Positions 21,070-28,749 of a stretch of 64,000 bases of DNA are shown in pieces (within the stretch, counting starts at the first letter, position 1; the number at the start of each line of letters is the position of its first letter). Origin of the DNA: an uncultured Duodenibacillus sp. (lineage in GTDB: Bacteria; Pseudomonadota; Gammaproteobacteria; Burkholderiales; Burkholderiaceae_F); contig CALXQK010000013.1 in the NCBI GenBank assembly GCA_944390745.1, positions 310,001-374,000 on the forward strand, read 5' to 3'. Below the pieces are notes generated by a model that saw nothing but the letters and a program-made list of their open reading frames with translations, did no database searches and had not been told where the DNA came from. The position numbers were made by a program, and so were the translations under genes.

Positions 21070-22471
21070 AACTGCCTCCACAAATTTCTCCAAGGACTCC
21101 GGGCCAGTTGCAGAATGGATCCGTGTCTCTCAGAATTTCCCCAGCTCTTTCACCTCCATATTCCCGGGACATGGTTTCATAGATTGCGGCAATCGCCTTT
21201 CTGAAATCCTCCCCAGACAATATCTGGCATCCTTTCCAGGATGGATGAGAAACAGCAAGTATCTCAAGAAATCCGCGCATAACCTGCGCATCAAGGCCCC
21301 CGCTCTCCAGACGGGAAAACAATGCCTCCATGACCGGGCTTGTGTAGTCCAGCAGGGGCGCACTGCCTCTCGACTTCCGCCAGAGCTTGCTTATCCTCTT
21401 CCGGCGCCCCTCCTTTGCATTTTGTCTGTTGATTGTCTGGTCCGACAACGTTCTTGCCTGCAGAGCATATTTTCTCAGCCACTGCCGCATTTCGGCCGGC
21501 GGACGCGCCCTCGACTTCTTTATATCAACCTGCCACTCCTCGTCACCATCATTCTCGAAGTCCAGACAAATCCGTGCGAGTCGATACTGTTCCTCAACCC
21601 GGAGATCTTTCAGGCCAAGCCATCCGCCGGCCTGCAGGAGTCGCTTCCCCCGATAAACATAGAACCCCTGCAGACATCCATCCTCATCCTGGGACATTGC
21701 TGACGTCATCGGAACCACGTAACACTGAAGCCACGCCTTGACAGTAGATCCCGACTCGGGCCAGAAGACCCGGGGAAAGTCACAGGGCTTGCCCGGATCC
21801 TGACTAAAAAATGGATCTATCGGCTTGATCTTGTCATCTCCAAAGTAGATTTCCAGCCCATCAGCAATGAAGCGGTGAAAGATCAATCCAAGACTCATGC
21901 AAACCTTTTTTCGCAAAGAAGACCAGTCATAATCCTGGGCGTCTTTAGACATGAAGGGAATTCTGTCAATCTTTCTCCAGAGCACCACTGTTCCATGCTC
22001 CCCCTCAATCTGGGCACATGGTGGTATCTCCCTGCTTTTCTGAAGCTTCCATTCCCCTGTTCTGACAATCTCATCCAGATCCCACGAGAAAGAGGATGTC
22101 TGCTGATCCTTCTTTGAAACAACGGTCAAATTCCGGCACTGGGAAAAGCTGGCTGACTTCAGCCCCAGCCCAAACCGGCCAAGATCATTTTCTCTTCTTT
22201 TCTTCAGGGGCGAAATTGACCCCAGCTTCATGGCCGTAATCAAGCATGATTCACTCATGCCCACCCCGTCATCCTTGATCAGGATCGACGCTCCGCTCTG
22301 CTCCGTCTCCCGGTTCATTATTACCCGGATGCTTCTTGCGCCGGCAGATATGCTGTTGTCGATAATGTCTGCTATGGCCGTCTCCACCGTATATCCCATG
22401 CCTCTCAATGACTGAGTCAGGGACTCCGGGTCCGGAGGAAGAATTACATCATGTTCAAGATCTGCAGTCAT
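21056..22471 (-). CDS. GHKL ATPase (paraMORC / MutL-like ATP-binding protein)
   Basis: ATP-binding protein of 471 residues with a Bergerat fold. The N-box is ETAIADIIDNSISAGA (30-45), the G1 box is IKDDGVGMS and the G2 region is RFGLGLKSASFSQCR. This set is typical of Hsp90/MutL/MORC-like ATPases. Prokaryotic paraMORC proteins of this kind were predicted to act in restriction systems with Z1 helicases. The ATG follows AGGTGATCT. It starts seven bases after the ankyrin-like gene and overlaps the Z1 gene. Proposed role: an ATP-driven DNA clamp or loader; inferred from family. Confidence 0.9.
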   Translation of the reverse strand: MTADLEHDVILPPDPESLTQSLRGMGYTVETAIADIIDNSISAGARSIRVIMNRETEQSGASILIKDDGVGMSESCLITAMKLGSISPLKKRRENDLGRFGLGLKSASFSQCRNLTVVSKKDQQTSSFSWDLDEIVRTGEWKLQKSREIPPCAQIEGEHGTVVLWRKIDRIPFMSKDAQDYDWSSLRKKVCMSLGLIFHRFIADGLEIYFGDDKIKPIDPFFSQDPGKPCDFPRVFWPESGSTVKAWLQCYVVPMTSAMSQDEDGCLQGFYVYRGKRLLQAGGWLGLKDLRVEEQYRLARICLDFENDGDEEWQVDIKKSRARPPAEMRQWLRKYALQARTLSDQTINRQNAKEGRRKRISKLWRKSRGSAPLLDYTSPVMEALFSRLESGGLDAQVMRGFLEILAVSHPSWKGCQILSGEDFRKAIAAIYETMSREYGGERAGEILRDTDPFCNWPGVLGEICGGSYEQS

Positions 22472-22478
22472 AGATCAC

Positions 22479-23870
22479 CTACACATTTTTCCGTCCCAGA
22501 CGGGCCAGTTTGTCATCAGCGTATAACTTGAGCGCCCTGTAGAGTTCAAGAGTCCTTCTGTCTGTCAGCTTCTGATAATTCTCCGCCTCGACCCCCTGCA
22601 TCAAGAGGAAATGATCAATAAGAATTCCCGGAAGCGGAAGATCGTATAGATACCCCTTGACACGCACCAGTTGCTCGGCAGACATCGTTGTCATTCGAAT
22701 TTGCACGAGATCCTCACGCTCCGCCTTTCCTGATCCTGAGACAGTCAGAGGCCCGGCGCTGTCATTTGCGGTGTCGTCCAGACTCTCCTCAACACCTCCC
22801 TCCTCCATCTCTTCTTCGTCGTCACCAAGCCCCCAGTCAAGACCTGCCCCCTCCAGAGCAACGCTGTCAACCTCGCTGATTTCATCATCAGATGCGCCCG
22901 GGGAATCTTCTTGAGCTGGCGTCCAGCCCTCCTGCGGCGACGAGGGCGGATCACGGGGAACGGACGCATCCTCCCTCGCCAATTCCGTCTCCCGGTCCCT
23001 GGGAGTCGTGGTTTCTTCATCCTGGCGCTCCGGAAGGGCCCCTGAGCCGGAATACATTGTTTCCAGAATTCTCTCCGGGGCCTCCTCATCCTGTAGTCGA
23101 GAAAGAACGGACTCCAGAAGCCGGGTCTCGTCCATCCTTGCAAAATCCTGAAGTCGCAACCCGTGCCTGCTTGTTGCAGTGCGCCAGTTCAGACCAAGGT
23201 GCACATACTCCAGCAACAGCTCGAAGTTATGGGTCGTCAAGGCAAAGAGAAGCTCATCACTAATCCGCTCCGGATCCTTCCCGATCTCTGTTCCTCTTTT
23301 GTCCTCCCTGTCCTGCGCCAGTCGTCTGAAGGGCTCCCTCGCCTCATGAAAAGAAAACACAGAGGCCCCATGACGCAGCAGCCACCGGAACAGCGTGCGG
23401 TCATTGCGGTGAACAGCTGCATCCAGAGGAGCATTTCCTGCACTAAGACTGTTTCCATCCTTTATGTAGCGCAGAAAAACCTCCGGAATCGACATTGCTG
23501 CCAATTCATTCGCACTCATCCCGGACCTGTATGGATACTCCAAGAGATGCTTGCCCTGTCCCGCGGCATTGACAAGCAGCCAGGATGTGATCATCTCCTT
23601 GTTAGGATTATTTGGAAGCCTTCTCAGCGTCTCCACAAAATCTCTTGAAATCTTCTTGACCGTATCTTCGTCGAGGCAGATATAGGCCGCGACCACCGTC
23701 TGAAAATCGCCTTCAGTCGCGGCCGTCACAAACTGCCTCAATACGTCGCCATAGTCCACCACTTTAACTGGCCTCACTTTCCTGTTCTTGGAAATCTGCG
23801 GGTTCGTACGATCTTGTCGCCATTGAAGCCAGAACCAGCACATCCCTCCCAGAGCACTGGTATTGCTCAA
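22479..23870 (-). CDS. Unrecognised ankyrin-like protein with acidic linker
   Basis: Protein of up to 463 residues, not matched to a named family. Residues 147-171 (APLDAAVHRNDRTLFRWLLR then HGASV) read as an ankyrin repeat. Weaker repeats sit around 40-60 and 205-235. Residues 275-375 are low-complexity, and 320-370 are very rich in Asp/Glu (for example DDEEEMEEGG). The last 90 residues form a mixed-charge, probably helical domain. The TTG start has no ribosome site; GTG codons at 23777 and 23762 are alternatives. It lies between the methyltransferase and the GHKL ATPase in the same operon. It could be a scaffold, specificity factor or DNA-mimicking regulator; this is not known. Confidence 0.6.
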   Translation of the reverse strand: MSNTSALGGMCWFWLQWRQDRTNPQISKNRKVRPVKVVDYGDVLRQFVTAATEGDFQTVVAAYICLDEDTVKKISRDFVETLRRLPNNPNKEMITSWLLVNAAGQGKHLLEYPYRSGMSANELAAMSIPEVFLRYIKDGNSLSAGNAPLDAAVHRNDRTLFRWLLRHGASVFSFHEAREPFRRLAQDREDKRGTEIGKDPERISDELLFALTTHNFELLLEYVHLGLNWRTATSRHGLRLQDFARMDETRLLESVLSRLQDEEAPERILETMYSGSGALPERQDEETTTPRDRETELAREDASVPRDPPSSPQEGWTPAQEDSPGASDDEISEVDSVALEGAGLDWGLGDDEEEMEEGGVEESLDDTANDSAGPLTVSGSGKAEREDLVQIRMTTMSAEQLVRVKGYLYDLPLPGILIDHFLLMQGVEAENYQKLTDRRTLELYRALKLYADDKLARLGRKNV

Positions 23871-23922
23871 AAAGGCAAGAAACCAACCCTCTCTTCCAGC
23901 AGAAGAAAATCAATAGAAACGC

Positions 23923-25104
23923 CTACAGGAAATCATATGACCCATCAAGAAGGTTGGTTTTTGCCCTGACAATCCCTATGCTCGGGGAGATGCTTTTATA
24001 AGCTTCTCCAGCCATCGTCTTCAACAAGGCAACCAATATGATTCTGGCTCCCTCACAGGGAACCGCCATCCCAATCTGCCTTCGAACGCTTTGTACGCTC
24101 CCATAAAAAACAAAATCATCAGGAAATGTCTGGAGGCGGGCTTTTTCCCTATTGGTCAAGGCTCGGGGCTCATCCCAGTGATACATATATGTTCCGCCCC
24201 CGCCTGATCCTGTCACGGTATATGCAGGCCTCTTCGGATCCAGGCGTCGATATATCTGGGACATTCTGGTTCCCTTGACGTTCAGTTGCAAACGCTTGGG
24301 CAACAACCCCATGCTTTCCGCCTGCCAAATATTCATTCCCGGTCTGATATAGCACAGACGCTCAGCCACAATCGGCCTGATGTTTACCCTCTCCTGGTTT
24401 TTTGCATAAACAGGAATATCGGCAAGCGCCTCCGAGCAAGTCTTCATCCTGTAAGAGGGAGCGGGAACCCTGAATTCCCTCTGCAAATCCCCGCGTATCC
24501 CAACCAATATATATCTGTGCCTTATCTGAGGAATCCCATACTCCTCAAACCTGTACAGATGGGTCGTGATGGTATAACCGTGCTCGCCTGCATTGCACAG
24601 TTCATTAAGGATTTGTTTAAACGCCCTCCCATCGTTTGCAGATCTCAGGCCCGTCACATTTTCAGCGACAAAAAACAGCGGGTTTGCATGAGAAATATAC
24701 TCAACCCCGTATTTGTACAAACCCCCAAACTTTCCGTCGAGCCCCTTTGCCTCTCCAACCCGGGAAAAGTCATTGCAAGGGAAGCCAAACAAAAGTCCGT
24801 CTGCCGGCTCCAGTCCCTTGATGTCAAGCTCCCGCACATCCTTGCAAATGCAGACAGCTCCCGGGCATCTCTTCAGGACATTTCTTCTGTATGTTTCACA
24901 TGCACAGGGGTCATAATCAGTAGCCCAGGTATGCTGAAAGGAAAGCCCTTTTATTCGAGCCTTGTTGACGGCAACGCCGATTCCTCCCGGACCGCAGAAC
25001 ATCTCTGCCACCGTCAGTCTTCTGCCTTGCAATGAGCCATCCGGCCTCGCATCGCGTCCCTCCGGAACATTCCCTTCCCCAATGCTTTCAAATCCACCAG
25101 TCAT
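23923..25104 (-). CDS. DNA cytosine-5 methyltransferase of the paraMORC/Z1 module
   Basis: Second C5-cytosine methyltransferase, 393 residues from the ATG at 25102-25104. Motif I is AEMFCGPGGIGVA (33-45), the catalytic Cys110 lies in GFPCNDFS, motif VI is ENVTGL and motif VIII is QIRHRYILVG. The target-recognition region (IWQAESMGLLPKRLQLNVKG and beyond) is unlike the upstream EcoRII-type enzyme, so it should methylate a different, unknown site. It is the first gene of the leftward island operon and presumably protects host DNA from the following gene products. A longer open frame to 25149 would add 15 residues. Confidence 0.92.
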   Translation of the reverse strand: MTGGFESIGEGNVPEGRDARPDGSLQGRRLTVAEMFCGPGGIGVAVNKARIKGLSFQHTWATDYDPCACETYRRNVLKRCPGAVCICKDVRELDIKGLEPADGLLFGFPCNDFSRVGEAKGLDGKFGGLYKYGVEYISHANPLFFVAENVTGLRSANDGRAFKQILNELCNAGEHGYTITTHLYRFEEYGIPQIRHRYILVGIRGDLQREFRVPAPSYRMKTCSEALADIPVYAKNQERVNIRPIVAERLCYIRPGMNIWQAESMGLLPKRLQLNVKGTRMSQIYRRLDPKRPAYTVTGSGGGGTYMYHWDEPRALTNREKARLQTFPDDFVFYGSVQSVRRQIGMAVPCEGARIILVALLKTMAGEAYKSISPSIGIVRAKTNLLDGSYDFL

Positions 25105-25535
25105 TTTTCTCTTTATTGTTAGATGAAGATTTGTCCAGGCGCAATGCAAGTTTTAAGATCATTCTGAAAAAGAGAATGCAAAGCAATTCCCAGACTCTTC
25201 CCTGTTCTTCTCAGGGACCGGTAAAAGCTGAATTTTAGTTGTCCAGTTGCTACTTCGGTAGGCTTTGATGTTTCGCCGGCTTCCTGGTGTATCTTCCACG
25301 GGCCAATGACAGTCTTGACAGCCGCAAGGCCAGAAAAACCACTCCATTCCACCCTGATTTCACGAAACTTCCTCACAATCAACGTGACCCCCGCTGCTGG
25401 CTCCAGACCAGTCACGCCCGCATCGTGCGATGCAACCTGACCGCCTCCGGTTCAACCAGAGAGACCTTCTCCTGAGAAATCAGCCTCGTTCCAGGTCAAC
25501 GATTGCATCTCGTCCGCTGCCTCCCGGCCATACAC
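25105..25535. other. Leader of the leftward island operon / right island flank
   Basis: No recognised gene. On the minus strand an open frame at 25119-25415 encodes 98 basic residues starting MTGLEPAAGVTLIVRKFREI and ends 14 bases before the methyltransferase ATG. Its position resembles that of small controller proteins, but no helix-turn-helix is evident and it may be non-coding. A weak promoter candidate on the minus strand (TTGCGC, 17 bases, TAACAA) lies just before the methyltransferase. The island's AT-richer composition ends around here. Confidence 0.3.
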
Positions 25536-25584
25536 AAGACAAAGGCGGCCTGCCTGCACGCAGCAAGCAGACCGCCCTTGTCTT
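25536..25584 (-). terminator. Long imperfect hairpin after thiD
   Basis: Two 22-base arms (25536-25557 and 25563-25584) are complementary with three mismatches and enclose a five-base loop, making a very stable stem-loop. It lies between the leftward thiD stop and the start of the island operon. T-runs are short, so it may act as a terminator that insulates the island operon from the waaC-waaA-thiD transcript, or as an mRNA 3'-end stabiliser. Confidence 0.6.
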
Positions 25585-25609
25585 TGGCGCGCCTGTTGAT
25601 TCAGGCGCC

Positions 25610-26431
25610 TCAAACATTCCTGCCCGACTCCCAGAGCCGCACGAAGTGGTGCACCGGTCCGTGGCCGGAACCCACCTCAAGCGCCCCGGAGGCGGCAATG
25701 GCCTCGCTGATGTAGTCCTTGGCAAGGCGCGCCGACAGCTGCAGGTCGCCCGTGCGCGCAAGATAGGCCGCCAGAGCCGAGGAAAGCGAACAGCCCGTGC
25801 CGTGCGTATTTTTTGTTCTGGTGCGCGGCGCCGAAAGCCGCAGCATCTCGCGCCCGTCGAAAAAGAGGTCCTCCGACACGGCGCCGTCCTCGACATGTCC
25901 GCCCTTGAGATAGACCGCGCTGCTCCCGCCGCACAGGACAAAAAGTTCCTCGGCGGCCGCAGGCATCTCGTCAGGGGCAATCGCCTCGCGGTTTAAGAGC
26001 ACGGCCGCCTCCGGCAGGTTGGGCGTGATCACATGCGCAAGCGGCAGCAGGCGGCTTCGAAAGTACTGCACCGAGGCGTCGGGCATGAGCCGGTCGCCGC
26101 TCTTGGCCACCATCACCGTATCGAGCACCACCCAGCGCGGACGATGCCGTTCGAGGGCCGCGGCCACGGCCTCCATCACGTCGGTTGCGCCGAGCATGCC
26201 GATCTTGACGGCATCGATGCGCACGTCGTCAAACAAGGTGTCGATCTGGCGCGTCACAAAGTCCGCGGGAACAGGGAGAACCCCCGTCACCGCGCGGGTG
26301 TTCTGGGCCGTGAGGGCGGCTATCACCGCGCAGGCGTAGGTGCCGAGCGCCGACATCACCTTGACGTCGGCAAGCACGCCGGCGCCGCCCGAGGGGTCGA
26401 CTCCGGCAATCGTCAGGACATTTTTAATCAT
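25610..26431 (-). CDS. thiD: Hydroxymethylpyrimidine/phosphomethylpyrimidine kinase
   Basis: Kinase of thiamine synthesis that phosphorylates HMP twice. The start MIKNVLTIAGVDPSGGAGVLAD (ATG at 26429-26431) gives 273 residues. AGVDPSGGAG is the N-terminal ThiD substrate loop, VKIGML follows around residue 77, and NTHGTGCSLSSALAA carries the catalytic Asp/Gly-type ribokinase motif. The start overlaps the waaA stop by eight bases, so it is translated from the same leftward transcript. A related pyridoxal kinase is less likely given the DPSGGAG motif. Confidence 0.92.
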   Translation of the reverse strand: MIKNVLTIAGVDPSGGAGVLADVKVMSALGTYACAVIAALTAQNTRAVTGVLPVPADFVTRQIDTLFDDVRIDAVKIGMLGATDVMEAVAAALERHRPRWVVLDTVMVAKSGDRLMPDASVQYFRSRLLPLAHVITPNLPEAAVLLNREAIAPDEMPAAAEELFVLCGGSSAVYLKGGHVEDGAVSEDLFFDGREMLRLSAPRTRTKNTHGTGCSLSSALAAYLARTGDLQLSARLAKDYISEAIAASGALEVGSGHGPVHHFVRLWESGRNV

Positions 26432-27737
26432 GCGATGCATCCCCCTGGCTGCGCTGCCGAAGGGCGTTTTCCCAGATCTCGCCGATGTAGCGCATCTGCC
26501 GCAGGCTCGAGCCGGTGTAGCCGTGCGCAAATTCAAGCGCCCTGCGGCGCCGTTCGGGCAGACAGCCGTCGTTGAGCCAGCCGATGGCCGTGTTCCACGC
26601 GTCGCGCGCATCGCGCACGCGCTCAGCCGCGCCCGTTTCCACGGCATCGGCCACGGCCTTGGCAAAGTTGAAGCTCGAGGGACCCACAAGCACGGGCGAG
26701 CCTGCGGCCGCAGGCTCAATCAGGTTCTGCGACCCGTAGGGCCCGAAGCTGCCGCCCATGATGGTGACGTCGGCCAGGGCGCAGTAAAAGCTCATCTCGC
26801 CCATCGTGTCGCCAAAGAGAATCACCGGCCCGTCGATGGGCGCGGCGCGCGCAAAATCCTCGTTGTTGCTGCGCCTCAGAATCGGCAGGCCCGTGGCCTG
26901 CACGGTTTCAAAGACCTCGTCGAAGCGCTGCGGATGACGCGGCACCAGAAGCGCGGCCACCTTTTCAGAGGTGCGCGAGAGCACGTCCACAAAGAGCTTT
27001 TCCTCGCCCTCGCGGGTGCTTGCAAGCAGAATCACCGGCCGGCCGATTCGCTTTTTAAGCTCCTCGGCCCGCGCCGTCTGACCGGGATCGGGCTTGACGT
27101 CAAACTTCACCGAGCCGCACACGTGCACCACGCGCGCGCCGAGCGCCGTGAGCCTTGCGGCATCCTCGCGGCTTTGCGCGAGCACCGCCGCAAAGCCCGC
27201 AAACGCGGGCCGCATCACGCCGGCAAAGCGCCCGGCCTGCCGCGCGCTTTTTTCAGACTCGCGCGCGTTGGCAAGCACCAGGGGAATGCCCCGGGCATTG
27301 GCCTCGGAAACCATGTTGGGCCAGACCTCGGTCTCCATCACCACGCCCATGACCGGGCGGGTCTCATCGAGAAACTTCCCCATGAGCGGAGCCGTGTCGT
27401 AGGGCAGGTAGCACTGCGTGATCCGCCCGGGATAGGCGCGGGCAATCCTTTCGCCGGCCTCGCGCCCGGTGGGGGTCATGCAGGTGAGCAGCACCTCGCT
27501 GTCGGCGTAGGCCGCAAAGAACGCATCGATGAGCGCGCGCGCAGCGTTGGTCTCACCCACGCTCACCGCGTGCAGCCACAGGCGCGGCCGCACGGGGGCG
27601 GGATAGGTGCAGGCGCCGTAGCGCTCGTCCCAGTGTTCGAGATAGGCGGGCTGTTTGCGGGCGCGCTTTCTGAGATAAAGGCGCGTGAGCGGCAGCGCCG
27701 CCTGCGTCAGAAGCCGATATAAAACGGGCGTGGACAT
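26424..27737 (-). CDS. waaA: 3-deoxy-D-manno-octulosonic acid transferase
   Basis: Inner-membrane-anchored glycosyltransferase (KdtA) that adds Kdo residues to lipid IVA in lipopolysaccharide core synthesis. The 437 residues start MSTPVLYRLLTQAALPL, an N-terminal membrane anchor. WLHAVSVGETNAARALID contains the catalytic Glu. MGGSFGPYGSQNLIEPAAAG is the CMP-Kdo-binding region of the C-terminal GT-B domain. It follows waaC by 34 bases and overlaps thiD. Confidence 0.95.
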   Translation of the reverse strand: MSTPVLYRLLTQAALPLTRLYLRKRARKQPAYLEHWDERYGACTYPAPVRPRLWLHAVSVGETNAARALIDAFFAAYADSEVLLTCMTPTGREAGERIARAYPGRITQCYLPYDTAPLMGKFLDETRPVMGVVMETEVWPNMVSEANARGIPLVLANARESEKSARQAGRFAGVMRPAFAGFAAVLAQSREDAARLTALGARVVHVCGSVKFDVKPDPGQTARAEELKKRIGRPVILLASTREGEEKLFVDVLSRTSEKVAALLVPRHPQRFDEVFETVQATGLPILRRSNNEDFARAAPIDGPVILFGDTMGEMSFYCALADVTIMGGSFGPYGSQNLIEPAAAGSPVLVGPSSFNFAKAVADAVETGAAERVRDARDAWNTAIGWLNDGCLPERRRRALEFAHGYTGSSLRQMRYIGEIWENALRQRSQGDASHD

Positions 27738-27771
27738 GTTGCTTGCTCGTTCTCCCTGCCGAAGGGCGCTC

Positions 27772-28749
27772 TCAGGCCTCTTCGACGTGCGCGTGCATCA
27801 CGGCCTGCAGCGCGCTTAAAACTTCAATCGTGCCGGGCACGATCCCCTTGTCTCCCACCGTGGCGCAAGCCTTTTCCGAGACAAGCGAAAAAAGCGCCGC
27901 GCTCGTGCCCACGATGATGCCCACCGAGGGAACGCCGAGCGCCGCCCCAAGGTGCGTGAGCCCCGTGTCGACGCCCGCCAGACAGCGCGCCCCGGCAATG
28001 GCCTGCGCAAGCGCCGAAAGACTCGAGCGCGGCATCACGACGGCGCCGTCGACGGCCGAGGCAATCTCCTCGACGCGCCGGCGCTCGGTCTCGCTTCCCC
28101 AGAAGAGGACGCTTTGCAGACCGTCGCGCGCAAGCTCCGAGGCAACCTCGATCCAGCGCTGCTGCGGCCAGAGCTTCTCGGCGCGGCTGGTGTTGACCGC
28201 GAGCGCCGCATAGGGGCCGGTGACGCCCGCCGGCGGCACGGCCTTCACCCGAAGTCCGTAGCGCGGCGCATCAGGGTCGATTTCGTAGCCCAGCACGCGG
28301 GCGGCCATGGTGCGGTAGCGCCGCACGGGCCCAAGGCTTTCAGGCACGGCAAGCGTATGCGTGTAAAAGCGGCTGGCAAGGGGCTCGCGAATCGTGTCCC
28401 TCGAGTAGCCCCAGCTCTCGGCGCCCGAAAGCCTTGCCACCAGGCCCGTGCGCAGCAGGCCCTGAATGTCGATGACGCAGTCATAGCTGCCGGCGCGCAG
28501 CTGCCGGCGCAGCTCTGAAAACTCCTCGCGCGTGCGGCGCGACAGCGGGCTCTTGCGCCAGCGCCGGAAGGCCGTGATGATGCGATGGTCAATCGCGCCC
28601 GAGAGAGCCGGCACATCGGCAAAGCTCTCCTCGACCACCCAGTCAAGCGTGCAGTCGGGAAAAGCCTGCCGAATGTCATGGGCCGCAGGCAGCGCGTGAA
28701 TCACATCCCCCATCGAGGAGGACTTGATCACAAGGATGCGGCGGCTCAT
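27772..28749 (-). CDS. waaC: Lipopolysaccharide heptosyltransferase I
   Basis: Adds the first L-glycero-D-manno-heptose to Kdo of the lipopolysaccharide inner core, using ADP-heptose. The 325 residues begin MSRRILVIKSSSMGDVIHAL, the characteristic N-terminal motif of GT9 heptosyltransferases. The C-terminal domain contains CLAGVDTGLTHLGAALGVP. The start overlaps the pgi stop by four bases, giving a pgi-waaC-waaA-thiD transcription unit. Its donor is made by hldA, hldD and gmhB at 42.6-45.1 kb. Confidence 0.93.
   Translation of the reverse strand: MSRRILVIKSSSMGDVIHALPAAHDIRQAFPDCTLDWVVEESFADVPALSGAIDHRIITAFRRWRKSPLSRRTREEFSELRRQLRAGSYDCVIDIQGLLRTGLVARLSGAESWGYSRDTIREPLASRFYTHTLAVPESLGPVRRYRTMAARVLGYEIDPDAPRYGLRVKAVPPAGVTGPYAALAVNTSRAEKLWPQQRWIEVASELARDGLQSVLFWGSETERRRVEEIASAVDGAVVMPRSSLSALAQAIAGARCLAGVDTGLTHLGAALGVPSVGIIVGTSAALFSLVSEKACATVGDKGIVPGTIEVLSALQAVMHAHVEEA

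Noticed and set aside
12135-25104. BREX or DISARM system
   Set aside because: No PglZ, BrxC/L, or DrmA/B-like proteins are seen; Z1 and GHKL proteins define another type.
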